The notes below the pieces were generated by a model. It did not search any database. It saw only the letters and a list, made by a program, of their open reading frames with translations, and was not told where the DNA came from. Positions 18,477 through 26,441 of a stretch of 64,000 nt of DNA are shown here, piece after piece (positions within the stretch are counted from its first letter, which is position 1; the number at the start of each line of letters is the position of its first letter). The translations under genes were made by a program, and so were the position numbers. Source of the DNA: Pseudomonas sp. G34 (lineage in GTDB: Bacteria > Pseudomonadota > Gammaproteobacteria > Pseudomonadales > Pseudomonadaceae); assembly GCF_031119625.1 (NCBI RefSeq), contig NZ_JAVHZV010000002.1:1-64000 (forward strand). Reading direction: 5' to 3'.

Positions 18477-19709
18477 TCAGGCCGCATCACGTTTGGCTCC
18501 GTTACGGTGGGCTTCGACACGCTCGATCAGGGCCTGGAGGATCGCGGCGGAGTCGCCGATCACTGCCAGGTCGGCGCGCTTGATCATGTCGCAGCCCGGG
18601 TCGAGGTTGACCGCCACCACCTTGTCGCAGGCACCGATGCCCTGCAGGTGCTGGATGGCACCGGAAATACCCACCGCCATGTATACCCGGGCGGTGACCC
18701 AGGTGCCGGTGGCGCCGACCTGGCGGGCGCGCGGCATGTGGCCGTCGTCCACCGCCACCCGCGACGCGCCTTCGGTGGCGCCCAGGGTGACGGCGGCGCG
18801 GTGGAACAGCGCCCAGTCCTTCACGCCGTTGCCGCCGGAAAGGATGAATTCGGATTCGGCCATGGGAATTTGCGCCGGGTCGACGGCCACCGAACCGAGG
18901 TCTTCGATACGTGGCAGGTTGCGTGCGACCTGCACCGACAGCTCGAGCTGGCGTGCTTCATGGCGGGTTTCGCTGACCGGCTCGGCGCACTCGGCGGCGG
19001 CCAGGATCAGGCGCGGTGCTGCCTGCGCGATGTCTTCGCGGCCGGCGCCGGCGCGACCGGTGCTCTGCCCGTCCTTGACCTGCCAGACGCGGGTCGCCGG
19101 ACGTTCGCCCAGGCTGGAGGCCAGCCGCCGACCCAGTTCGCCGCCGCCGGTGCGGCTGTCCGGGAGCAGCCAATGGCGCGGGTTGAACTGGTTGTCGACG
19201 GCGCGCAATGCCAGCACGCGCTGCTCGGGCGAGTAGCCACTGTATTCGTCGCCTTCCAGTTGTAGCAGGCGGTCGACGCCAGCGGTGTCGAACGCGGATT
19301 CCTTGTGTTCACCGAACACCACGGCCAGCACCGCACCGTCCTTGCCGGCCAGCTGATGGGCGAGGCCGAGCAGGTCCTTGTCGTGGCTGCTCAGGCGGCC
19401 GCCGACCATGTCCGGTACCACGGCGATGATGAATGCCGGTTGCTCGATCGCATGCAGCGGCAGTTGCACCACCGCGCTGCTGCTCTGGCGCTTGTTGCTG
19501 CCGCCTTGTTGGGCGCCGCTGCGGTCGATGCGCTTGAGTCCGGCCGGGCCGATGAAACCGGCGGCGATGGCATGCGGGTTCTTGCGCACCAGGCCGTTGG
19601 GGCCCATCCAGCTGGTCTGGTTCTGGCTCTGCATGGCCGCATGCAGCGGGTGCAGGCGGTTGCGGGCGATCCACTCGGCACGCGGATCGCGGCGGATGAT
19701 GTCACTCAT
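18477..19709 (-). CDS. Electron transfer flavoprotein alpha-type subunit of the dimethylglycine pathway
   Basis: This 410-residue protein is longer than housekeeping ETF alpha because of an N-terminal extension (MSDIIRRDPRAEWIARNRLHP...) with SWMGPNGLVRKNPHAIAAGFIGP. The C-terminal FAD domain has PRARQVGATGTWVTARVYMA, VGISGAIQHLQGI and VAVNLDPGCDMIKRADLAVI. It pairs with the beta-type subunit downstream. The layout (beta, alpha, dgcB, dgcA read 3' to 5') matches dimethylglycine clusters of pseudomonads. Confidence 0.87.
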   Translation of the reverse strand: MSDIIRRDPRAEWIARNRLHPLHAAMQSQNQTSWMGPNGLVRKNPHAIAAGFIGPAGLKRIDRSGAQQGGSNKRQSSSAVVQLPLHAIEQPAFIIAVVPDMVGGRLSSHDKDLLGLAHQLAGKDGAVLAVVFGEHKESAFDTAGVDRLLQLEGDEYSGYSPEQRVLALRAVDNQFNPRHWLLPDSRTGGGELGRRLASSLGERPATRVWQVKDGQSTGRAGAGREDIAQAAPRLILAAAECAEPVSETRHEARQLELSVQVARNLPRIEDLGSVAVDPAQIPMAESEFILSGGNGVKDWALFHRAAVTLGATEGASRVAVDDGHMPRARQVGATGTWVTARVYMAVGISGAIQHLQGIGACDKVVAVNLDPGCDMIKRADLAVIGDSAAILQALIERVEAHRNGAKRDAA

Positions 19710-19760
19710 GGCGGGCTCCCGTCGGGCGGCTCAGGAGGGTGGTTTTTGTTGATGGGTTGG

Positions 19761-19796
19761 CACCCATCCTACGGGGCAGGTTTCGTAGGATGGGTG
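19761..19796. repeat. CACCCATCCTACG inverted repeat between ETF alpha and dgcB
   Basis: CACCCATCCTACG and CGTAGGATGGGTG are perfect 13-bp arms with a 10-nt loop. This belongs to the GTAGGRTGGGTG repeat family also seen in the 6.8-7.4 kb field and near 56.5 kb. Confidence 0.85.
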
Positions 19797-19838
19797 ATAA
19801 CCCATCACCCATCACCGGGTTGTCACGCACGTCGATGT

Positions 19839-21797
19839 TCATGCGACCTCCACGGCGGTGGGCTGGGCTGCCTGGCGCTTCTGTGGTGCTTCGGCTTCGA
19901 TCAGCACCTCGGCGACCAGCTCGGCGATGTCCTTGATCTGCGGGCGCGGTTCGACCACGCCTTCGAGCATCACGGTGCACTGCGGGCAGCCGACGGCGAC
20001 CAGTTCGGCGCCGGTCTCCTTGATGTCTTCCATGCGCATGTCGGGAATCCGCTGCTTGCCGGGGATGTCGGTGATCGGTGCGCCGCCACCGCCGCCGCAG
20101 CAGCGCGAGCGGAAACCGGAACGTTCCATCTCCTTGACCTCGATGCCGATGGCCTTGAGTACCGCGCGGGGCGCTTCGTACTCGCCGTTGTAGCGGCCCA
20201 GGTAGCAGGGGTCGTGATAGGTCACGCTGGCGGCCTTGCTCTGGCCCAGGTTCAGCGAGCCCTTGCGTACCAGCTCTTCGATGAAGGTGCTGTGGTGCAG
20301 CACCCGGTAGTGGCCGCCCAGCGCGCCGTACTCGTTCTTCAGCACGTGGAAACTGTGCGGGTCGCAGGAGACGATGGTCTTGAACTGGTACTGGTTCAGG
20401 GTGGCGATATTGCGTTTGGCCAACTGCTGGAAGGTCGCTTCGTCGCCCAGGCGGCGGGCCACGTCACCGCTGTCGCGCTCTTCCAGGCCGAGCACCGCGA
20501 AGTCCACGCCCGAGGCCTTGAGGATCTTCACGAAGGCGCGCAGGGTGCGCTGGTTGCGCATGTCGAAGGCGCCATCGCCGACCCAGAACAGCACCTCGGC
20601 GCTGCCCTTGCCGGCCATCAGCGGCAGGTTCAGGTCCGCCGCCCAGTTCAGCCGGCCGCCGGGGGCGAAGCCGCCCGGGTTATCGGTGGCGATGAGGTTT
20701 TCCAGCACTTCGGCGCCCTTGTTCGGCGTCGAGCCTTTTTCCAGGGTCAGGTGGCGGCGCATGTCGACGATGGCATCGACGTGCTCGATCATCATCGGGC
20801 ATTCCTCGACGCAGGCGCGGCAGGTGGTGCACGACCACAGGGTGTCGGCATCGACCAGCGCCTTGCCCTGCAGCGAGACGATCGGCTGGTGCGGGCCGCC
20901 GCCGTGTTCGCCCAGTGGCTTGCCCGGATAAGGCGAGCCGGCGAAAGTGGCGTCAGTGCCGCCGGCCAGGCCGATGACCATGTCCTGAATCAGCTTCTTG
21001 GGGTTCAGCGGCTGGCCGGCGGCGAAGGCTGGGCACATCGCTTCGCATTTGCCGCACTGCACGCAGGCGTCGAAACCGAGCAGCTGGTTCCAGGTGAAGT
21101 CGCTGGGCTTTTCCACGCCCAGTGGCGCTTTCGGGTCGTTCAGGTCCAGCGCTTTCAGGCCGGTGGAGCGACCACCACCGAAACGCTCGGCGCGGCGGTG
21201 CCAGGCCAGGTGCAGGGCGCCGGCGAAGGCGTGCTTCATCGGCCCGCCCCAGGTCATGCCGAAGAACAGCTCCGACACGCCCCAGGCCACGCCAACGCCA
21301 AGGATGGCCGCCAGCACCCAGCCGCCGAAGTCGACGGGCAGAATCCCGGCCACCGGCAGGGTGGCGATGAAGAAGCTCGCCGCGAACATCAGCAGGCTTT
21401 TCGGCAGGCGCATCCACGGGCCTTTCGACAGCCGCGAGGGCGGATTCAGGCGGCGCTTGGCGACGAACAGGGCACCGGTGAACATCAGTACCGTGGCGGC
21501 CAGCAGGGCGAAGCCGAGGATGCGGTTGTGCAGGCCGAAACCGTGCACGACGATGGCCAGCACGGCCGCCAGCACGAAGCCGCCAGCGGTGGCCACGTGG
21601 GTCTTGGACATGTACTTGTCGCGCTCGACCACGTGGTGCAGGTCCACGAGGTAGCGGCGCGGCATCTTCAGCAGGCCGCCAATCCAGTCGACCTTGGCCG
21701 GCCGACCGCGACGCCACATGAAGAAGCGCTTGGCCGCGCCGATGACCGCAAGGGCCAGGGCGGCGAACAGCAGGATGGGGAGAATGGTGTTCAGCAT
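19839..21797 (-). CDS. dgcB: DgcB, iron-sulfur subunit for dimethylglycine demethylation
   Basis: This 652-residue protein has an N-terminal membrane region (about residues 1-190, starting MLNTILPILLFAALALAVIG). Two 4Fe-4S motifs follow (CVQCGKCEAMCP and CTTCRACVEECP) and then a heterodisulfide-reductase-like CCG domain with YHDPCYLGRYN and RCCGGGGG. It passes electrons from DgcA toward the ETF and quinones. In P. aeruginosa DgcA and DgcB are needed for dimethylglycine to sarcosine conversion. The start ATG at 21797 follows GAGGACAGACCG. A REP element precedes it. Confidence 0.92.
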   Translation of the reverse strand: MLNTILPILLFAALALAVIGAAKRFFMWRRGRPAKVDWIGGLLKMPRRYLVDLHHVVERDKYMSKTHVATAGGFVLAAVLAIVVHGFGLHNRILGFALLAATVLMFTGALFVAKRRLNPPSRLSKGPWMRLPKSLLMFAASFFIATLPVAGILPVDFGGWVLAAILGVGVAWGVSELFFGMTWGGPMKHAFAGALHLAWHRRAERFGGGRSTGLKALDLNDPKAPLGVEKPSDFTWNQLLGFDACVQCGKCEAMCPAFAAGQPLNPKKLIQDMVIGLAGGTDATFAGSPYPGKPLGEHGGGPHQPIVSLQGKALVDADTLWSCTTCRACVEECPMMIEHVDAIVDMRRHLTLEKGSTPNKGAEVLENLIATDNPGGFAPGGRLNWAADLNLPLMAGKGSAEVLFWVGDGAFDMRNQRTLRAFVKILKASGVDFAVLGLEERDSGDVARRLGDEATFQQLAKRNIATLNQYQFKTIVSCDPHSFHVLKNEYGALGGHYRVLHHSTFIEELVRKGSLNLGQSKAASVTYHDPCYLGRYNGEYEAPRAVLKAIGIEVKEMERSGFRSRCCGGGGGAPITDIPGKQRIPDMRMEDIKETGAELVAVGCPQCTVMLEGVVEPRPQIKDIAELVAEVLIEAEAPQKRQAAQPTAVEVA

Positions 21798-21824
21798 CGG
21801 TCTGTCCTCACCGGACGAGATGTC

Positions 21825-21896
21825 GTGGGAGCGGGCCAGGCCCGCATCTGGGCGCAGCCTTGGCTACCTTGAGTCGCGGGTATGGCCCGCTCCCAC
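21825..21896. repeat. REP-type palindrome between dgcA and dgcB
   Basis: GTGGGAGCGGGCCAGGCCCGC at one end and GCGGGTATGGCCCGCTCCCAC at the other are imperfect inverted arms of the window's common palindrome family. Confidence 0.85.
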
Positions 21897-21911
21897 AGGG
21901 CGTCGTTTCGA

Positions 21912-23972
21912 TCAGAAGTCCTTGCACAACCGCAGCGCGTCGTAGATCGCCGCGTGGGTGTTGCGCTGGGCTACGCAGTCGCCGATGCGGAACAGCAAGT
22001 AGCCGTCGCCCGCCTCGGACAGGCATGGCTGCGGCTTGATCGCGAACAGCGCATCGACGTCGATCTGGCCCTTGTTGCGCGAGCCTTCCTTGAGTGCGTA
22101 GTACAGCGATTCGTCCGGGCGTACGCCGTTCTCCACCACCACCTGGTCGACCACGCGTTCTTCCCTGGCGCCGGTGTACTCGTTCTCCAGCACCGCCACC
22201 AGCTTGTCGCCTTCGCGGTAGACCTTCTCCAGCATCAGGTCGCCGGTCATCACCACTTCCTTCGGGTACATGCTGCGGTAGTAGGTGGGGAAGCTGGTGC
22301 CGCCGATGGCCACGCCCGGCTTGATGTCGTCGGTGACGATTTCCACCTGCGAGCCCTTGTCCGCCAGGTAGTCGGCGACCGACATGCCGGTGAACTCGCA
22401 GATGGTGTCGTACACCAGCACGTTCTTACCCGGCTCGACCTTGCCCGAGAGCACGTCCCAGCTGCTCACGATCAGGCCTTCGTCAGCGCCCCAGTGCTCG
22501 TTCTGTTCGAGGAAGGGGTGGCCGCCGTTGGCCAGCACGATGATGTCCGGGCGCAGGTCGAGAAGAGTGGCTGCATCGGCCGCGGTGCCCAGGCGCAGGT
22601 CGACGCCCAGGCGAGCGATTTCCAGCTGGAACCAGCGGGTGATACCGGCGATCTGGTCGCGCTGTGGTGCCCGGGCGGCGATGCTGATCTGCCCGCCGAG
22701 GCTGTCCTGTTTCTCGAACAGGGTCACGTCGTGGCCGCGCTCGGCTGCAACACGGGCCGCTTCCATCCCGGCCGGGCCGCCGCCGACGACCACCACCTTG
22801 CGCTTCACGCCGGTGGTCTTCTCGATGATGTGCGGCACGCCCATGTATTCGCGGCTGGTCGCGGCGTTCTGGATGCACAGCACGTCCAGGCCCTGGTACT
22901 GCCGGTCGATGCAGTAGTTGGCACCGACGCATTGTTTGATCTGGTCGATCTGGCCCATCTTGATCTTGGCGATCAGGTGCGGGTCGGCCATGTGCGCGCG
23001 GGTCATGCCGACCATGTCGACATAGCCACCTTCGAGGATGCGCGTGGCCTGGTTCGGGTCCTTGATGTTCTGCGCATGCAGTACCGGGACCTTGACCACT
23101 TCCTTGATGCCGGCCGCCAGGTGCAGGAACGGCTCCGGCGGGAAGCTCATGTTGGGGATCACGTTGGCCAGGGTGTTGTGGGTGTCGCAGCCCGAGCCCA
23201 CCACGCCGATGAAATCGAGCATGCCGGTGCCGTCGTAGTAGGCGGCGATCTGCTTCATGTCCTCGTGGGACAGGCCGTCCGGGTGGAACTCGTCACCGGT
23301 GATGCGCATGCCCACGCAGAAGTCGTCACCGACTTCGGCGCGCACCGCCTTGAGCACTTCCAGGCCGAATTTCATGCGGCCTTCGAAGGTGCCGCCCCAT
23401 TCATCGGTACGCTTGTTGACCCGCGGCGACCAGAACTGGTCGATCAGGTGCTGGTGCACGGCGGACAGCTCGACGCCGTCCAGGCCGCCTTCCTTGGCAC
23501 GGCGTGCGGCCTGGGCGTAGTTGCCGATGATGCGCCAGATCTCCTCGATCTCGATGGTCTTGCAGGTGGCGCGGTGCACCGGTTCACGGATACCGGACGG
23601 CGACATCAGGGTCGGCCAGTGGTAACCGTCCCAGCGCGAGCGGCGGCCCATGTGGGTAATCTGGATCATGATTTTGGCGCCGTGCTTGTGCATGGCGTCA
23701 GCAAGATTCTGGAAGTGCGGGATGATGCGGTCGGTGGACAGGTTCACCGAGGCCCACCATTGCTGCGGGCTGTCGATGGCCACCACCGAGGAGCCGCCGC
23801 AGATCGCCAGGCCGATGCCGCCCTTGGCCTTCTCTTCGTAGTACTTCACGTAGCGGTCGGTGGTCATGCCGCCGTCGGTGGCATAGACCTCGGCGTGCGC
23901 GGTGGAGAGCACACGGTTACGGATGGTCAGTTTGCCGATCTGGATCGGCTGAAACATTGCTTCGAAGGCCAT
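21912..23972 (-). CDS. dgcA: DgcA, FMN/Fe-S/FAD dimethylglycine demethylase subunit
   Basis: This 686-residue enzyme is of the old-yellow-enzyme/dienoyl-CoA-reductase type. A TIM barrel with flavin (starting MAFEAMFQPIQIGKLTIRNR) is followed by cysteines around CVGANYCIDRQYQGLDVLCI for one 4Fe-4S cluster. A Rossmann domain then has VVVVGGGPAGMEAARVAAER. It oxidatively removes a methyl group from dimethylglycine to give sarcosine, working with DgcB. It lies upstream of dgcB and downstream of a small conserved gene in the minus-strand cluster, likely under GbdR. Confidence 0.92.
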   Translation of the reverse strand: MAFEAMFQPIQIGKLTIRNRVLSTAHAEVYATDGGMTTDRYVKYYEEKAKGGIGLAICGGSSVVAIDSPQQWWASVNLSTDRIIPHFQNLADAMHKHGAKIMIQITHMGRRSRWDGYHWPTLMSPSGIREPVHRATCKTIEIEEIWRIIGNYAQAARRAKEGGLDGVELSAVHQHLIDQFWSPRVNKRTDEWGGTFEGRMKFGLEVLKAVRAEVGDDFCVGMRITGDEFHPDGLSHEDMKQIAAYYDGTGMLDFIGVVGSGCDTHNTLANVIPNMSFPPEPFLHLAAGIKEVVKVPVLHAQNIKDPNQATRILEGGYVDMVGMTRAHMADPHLIAKIKMGQIDQIKQCVGANYCIDRQYQGLDVLCIQNAATSREYMGVPHIIEKTTGVKRKVVVVGGGPAGMEAARVAAERGHDVTLFEKQDSLGGQISIAARAPQRDQIAGITRWFQLEIARLGVDLRLGTAADAATLLDLRPDIIVLANGGHPFLEQNEHWGADEGLIVSSWDVLSGKVEPGKNVLVYDTICEFTGMSVADYLADKGSQVEIVTDDIKPGVAIGGTSFPTYYRSMYPKEVVMTGDLMLEKVYREGDKLVAVLENEYTGAREERVVDQVVVENGVRPDESLYYALKEGSRNKGQIDVDALFAIKPQPCLSEAGDGYLLFRIGDCVAQRNTHAAIYDALRLCKDF

Positions 23973-24022
23973 GACCCTCTCCTCGATTCGGCGGCTAAGC
24001 GTTCACGGTTTTATTTTTATGT

Positions 24023-24091
24023 GTGGGAGCCGGCGCAGACGCCTAGTCCACGCCCGCGATCAGTAAATTCGCGGGCACGGCCCGCTCCCAC
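24023..24091. repeat. REP-type palindrome upstream of dgcA
   Basis: GTGGGAGCCGGCGCAGACGC at the left and GCGGGCACGGCCCGCTCCCAC at the right are imperfect inverted arms. It fills most of the gap before the small conserved gene. Confidence 0.75.
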
Positions 24092-24101
24092 CTGGATAGA
24101 G

Positions 24102-24632
24102 TTACAGCGGGCGGGTAACGAACAGGCCATCGTCGTGGCCCTCTTCGGAACCGCCGTATTCCTGCACGGTGACGGTACGCAGGCTGCTGCCCCTGGCCGA
24201 CAGGATCTGGTCGATGGCGCCGGAGAACCAGCCGGTGAACATGTAATCCACCTTGCGGCCGACCTTGCCGTACACGTACACGAAGGCCGAGTGCTTGAGC
24301 TTCACTTCCGCGTAGCCGGCGTCGATGTCCAGCTTCTGGATCTCGAACAGGCCCCAGCCGCGCTGCGACAGGCGCTTCATGTAGTGCTCGAACACCGCGG
24401 CGCCTTCAAGGCCATGGCATTCGGCTTCCTTCTCGCACCAGTGCCAGGCGGATTTGTAGCCTGCCTTGTAAAGAATTTCGGCGTACTTGTCGGCGCCGAG
24501 CACTTCCTCGATACCACGGTGGTTGTTGACGAAGAAGTGCCGCGGCACGTACAGCATCGGCAGGGCGTCGGTGGTCCATACGCCGGTTTCGTCGTCGACC
24601 TGGATGGGCATTTCGGGGGCGTGGGTGGCCAT
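24102..24632 (-). CDS. Conserved protein of the dgc cluster (V4R-like/DUF5943)
   Basis: This 176-residue soluble protein contains PMLYVPRHFFVNNHRGIEEV, then a LGADKYAEILYKAGYKSAWHW stretch and AAVFEHYMKRLSQRGWGLFEI. This pattern recalls 4-vinyl-reductase (V4R)-type small-molecule-binding domains. Its function is not known to me; DUF5943 is a recollection and should be checked. It sits between the dipeptidase-family gene and dgcA on one strand, the same order as in the P. aeruginosa cluster, so it likely serves dimethylglycine or sarcosine metabolism. Confidence 0.8.
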   Translation of the reverse strand: MATHAPEMPIQVDDETGVWTTDALPMLYVPRHFFVNNHRGIEEVLGADKYAEILYKAGYKSAWHWCEKEAECHGLEGAAVFEHYMKRLSQRGWGLFEIQKLDIDAGYAEVKLKHSAFVYVYGKVGRKVDYMFTGWFSGAIDQILSARGSSLRTVTVQEYGGSEEGHDDGLFVTRPL

Positions 24633-24657
24633 GTGCAGAACTCCTGAGTTTGAATCG

Positions 24658-24729
24658 TAGGAGCGGCTTTAGCCGCGAGCTTCAAGTACGCCGTCCCTTC
24701 GGACGGATCGCGGCTGAAGCCGCTCCCAC
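24658..24729. repeat. REP-type palindrome (AGCGGCTTTAGCCGC subtype)
   Basis: TAGGAGCGGCTTTAGCCGCGA and TCGCGGCTGAAGCCGCTCCC are inverted arms, with an inner CCGTCC/GGACGG stem. It is a second subtype of the repeat family; part of the same subtype recurs near 54.88 kb. Confidence 0.85.
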
Positions 24730-24750
24730 AAGAATTGGATTGAGAGAGGC

Positions 24751-25728
24751 TTACTCGCCCCAGACGTCGGCGAGTACCCGCACCCAGTTCTCGCCCATGA
24801 TCTTGCGCACCACGCGCTCGGGATGGCCGCGTTTGAGCAGGGTTTCGGTGAGGTTGGGGAACTCGCCGACGGTACGGATACCCAGCGGGTTGATGATCTT
24901 GCCGAAGCTGGTCAGGCGACGGGCGTAGCCCTTGTCGTGGGTCAGGTATTCGAAGAAGTCCTGGCCGTGGCCCTGGGTGAAGTCGGTACCGATGCCGATG
25001 GCGTCTTCACCGACGATGTTCATCACGTACTCGATGGCTTCGGCGTAGTCGTCGATGGTCGAGTCGATGCCCTTGGCCAGGAAGGGCGCGAACATGGTCA
25101 CGCCGACGAAACCGCCATGGTCGGCGATGAACTTCAGTTCCTCGTCGGACTTGTTGCGCGGGTGCTCCTTCAGGCCCGATGGCAGGCAGTGCGAGTAGGT
25201 CACCGGCTTCTTCGATTCGAGGATGACTTCCTCGCTGGTCTTCGAGCCAACGTGCGACAGGTCGCACATGATGCCCACGCGGTTCATCTCGGCGACGATC
25301 TCGCGGCCGAAGCCGGACAGGCCGCCATCGCGCTCGTAGCAGCCGGTGCCGACCAGGTTCTGGGTGTTGTAGCACATCTGCACGATGCCCACGCCGAGCT
25401 GCTTGAAGATCTCCACGTAGCCGATCTGGTCTTCGAACGCATGGGCGTTCTGGAAGCCGAAGAGGATGCCGGTCTTGCCCAGCTCCTTGGCCTTGCGGAT
25501 GTCGGCGGTGGTGCGCACCGGCATCACCAGGTCGCTGTTCTCGCGGATCAGCTTCTGGCTGGCGGCGATGCTGTTGACGGTGGCCTGGAAACCTTCCCAT
25601 ACCGACACCGTGCAGTTGGCCGCGGTCAGGCCGCCCTTGCGCATGTCCTCGAACAGTTCACGGTTCCATTTGGCGATGATCAGACCGTCGATGACGATAC
25701 TGTCGGCGTGCAATTCGGCTGGGCTCAT
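24751..25728 (-). CDS. Membrane dipeptidase (renal dipeptidase) family amidohydrolase
   Basis: This 325-residue protein is of the M19 family. ADSIVIDGLIIAKWNRELFEDM is the N-terminal strand, GFQNAHAFEDQIGYVEIFKQLG and VQMCYNTQNLVGTGCYERDGGLSGFG lead to the metal site, and CDLSHVGSKTSEEVI and YSHC carry metal-ligand histidines. It lacks a signal peptide. It is the first gene of the minus-strand dgc cluster, as in P. aeruginosa; the true substrate in betaine catabolism is not established. The ATG at 25728 follows GGGAGCCGCCTG. Confidence 0.85.
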   Translation of the reverse strand: MSPAELHADSIVIDGLIIAKWNRELFEDMRKGGLTAANCTVSVWEGFQATVNSIAASQKLIRENSDLVMPVRTTADIRKAKELGKTGILFGFQNAHAFEDQIGYVEIFKQLGVGIVQMCYNTQNLVGTGCYERDGGLSGFGREIVAEMNRVGIMCDLSHVGSKTSEEVILESKKPVTYSHCLPSGLKEHPRNKSDEELKFIADHGGFVGVTMFAPFLAKGIDSTIDDYAEAIEYVMNIVGEDAIGIGTDFTQGHGQDFFEYLTHDKGYARRLTSFGKIINPLGIRTVGEFPNLTETLLKRGHPERVVRKIMGENWVRVLADVWGE

Positions 25729-25968
25729 CAGGCGGCTCCCCTTGATTGGTTGCACCAGATTCGCTGCTGGCGCTTTGTGGGCAGCATATGCCTCACCGCC
25801 CTGGCGACCCGATGCAAAAACGACGGGGGGATTGCCGAAAGCGTCAAGCCGAGGTCGTGATCGGACAAGGCCGCCTGTGCCCGTCGCGGCGCAGAGCCAG
25901 GCCTGCCGGGCTACCGCCTGCTGCACTGCGCTGCCAGGCAAACCCAGGCGGGGTGTCGGCAGCAGGTC

Positions 25969-26008
25969 GTTAACCGACCCTCAACAAGCTTTAACAACCT
26001 TTAACAAC
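25969..26008 (+). promoter_or_regulatory. Row of 10-bp direct repeats ahead of the T3SS operon
   Basis: CTTTAACAAC occurs twice in exact tandem (25989-25998 and 25999-26008), preceded in the same register by the weaker CCTCAACAAG and GTTAACCGAC. One repeat per helical turn is the arrangement bound by OmpR-type winged-helix proteins, and the window encodes such a regulator at 45.9-47.6 kb. The pairing is an inference. Confidence 0.55.
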
Positions 26009-26045
26009 ATCGCCCGGCGATCGCTCTCTAGTCTTCGAGGCGTTG

Positions 26046-26078
26046 CAGGAAAGCCCGCTCGGTGAGGTGGCTTTCCTG
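26046..26078. other. 10-bp inverted repeat in the T3SS leader
   Basis: CAGGAAAGCC and GGCTTTCCTG are perfect arms around a 13-nt loop, about 60 bases before the first T3SS start codon. It could be an RNA leader hairpin or an operator. No T-run follows. Confidence 0.55.
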
Positions 26079-26140
26079 AAACCGGTTATCACCGCTGGTG
26101 ATGCCGCCCATTACCCTTTAGATATTTTCGGAGATATCCC

Positions 26141-26302
26141 ATGGCTGAGACTCCTGCAGTAAGTGGCGGCGGCGCAGACGCTGCTATCGACAAGATGTCC
26201 GCGGTGTTCGATATGGCGATCGAGAAATCCGCCAAGATCACCGAGATCACCACGGCCAAGAAAGCCGAACTCGACGCCACCAAGCAGCGTCCGCAGAACT
26301 GA
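26141..26302 (+). CDS. 53-residue T3SS-operon protein, candidate needle/pilus subunit
   Basis: This short gene encodes MAETPAVSGGGADAAIDKMS followed by a helix-rich AVFDMAIEKSAKITEITTAKK part and ends KQRPQN. It has a good ribosome-binding site (GGAG, 7 bases before ATG) and no signal peptide or cysteine. Being first in the operon, small, helical and followed at once by a stable hairpin fits a needle (SctF) or Hrp-pilin gene, which must be expressed far above its neighbours. Sequence similarity to known needles was not recognised, so the function is inferred from position only. Confidence 0.6.
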   Translation: MAETPAVSGGGADAAIDKMSAVFDMAIEKSAKITEITTAKKAELDATKQRPQN

Positions 26303-26310
26303 CCCGGGCT

Positions 26311-26335
26311 GCAGGCGGCGTTCGGCGCCGCCTGC
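26311..26335 (+). terminator. Hairpin after the first T3SS gene (attenuator or stabiliser)
   Basis: GCAGGCGGCG and CGCCGCCTGC form a perfect 10-bp stem with a TTCGG loop, starting 8 bases after the stop codon. It lacks a T-run, so it probably allows partial read-through into sctD while stabilising the short upstream message. Confidence 0.6.
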
Positions 26336-26441
26336 AACCTGCGTCTGCGCCGTTATCGGCACCTTTTCCATCGAGTGCGTGGCCGGCCGTTCTGGCCGTA
26401 TACGTCGCTCGATAGCGTGATCCCTGAGCCCGGTGAGTCCT

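Larger units (their letters stand above)
25729..26140. promoter_or_regulatory. Divergent control region between the dgc cluster and the T3SS operon
   Basis: No gene is seen in these 412 bases. Next to the dipeptidase-family gene the minus strand has GTCGTTTTTGCATCGGGTCGCC, possibly a GbdR-type site. Next to the T3SS there is a row of 10-bp direct repeats, a long hairpin and the palindrome ATCACC-GCT-GGTGAT (26088-26102). A ribosome-binding site GGAG at 26130 serves the first T3SS gene. No HrpL-type box (GGAACC...CCAC) was found here. Confidence 0.6.

Noticed and set aside
19305..21872. 855-codon plus-strand open frame opposite the ETF alpha and dgcB genes
   Set aside because: It is antisense to genes with clear motifs, has low-complexity Gly/His/Gln/Ala composition typical of GC-rich antisense frames, and matches no family.
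21882..24647. 921-codon plus-strand open frame opposite dgcA
   Set aside because: Antisense shadow of dgcA and its neighbour, which carry FMN, Fe-S and Rossmann motifs; composition is atypical for a protein.
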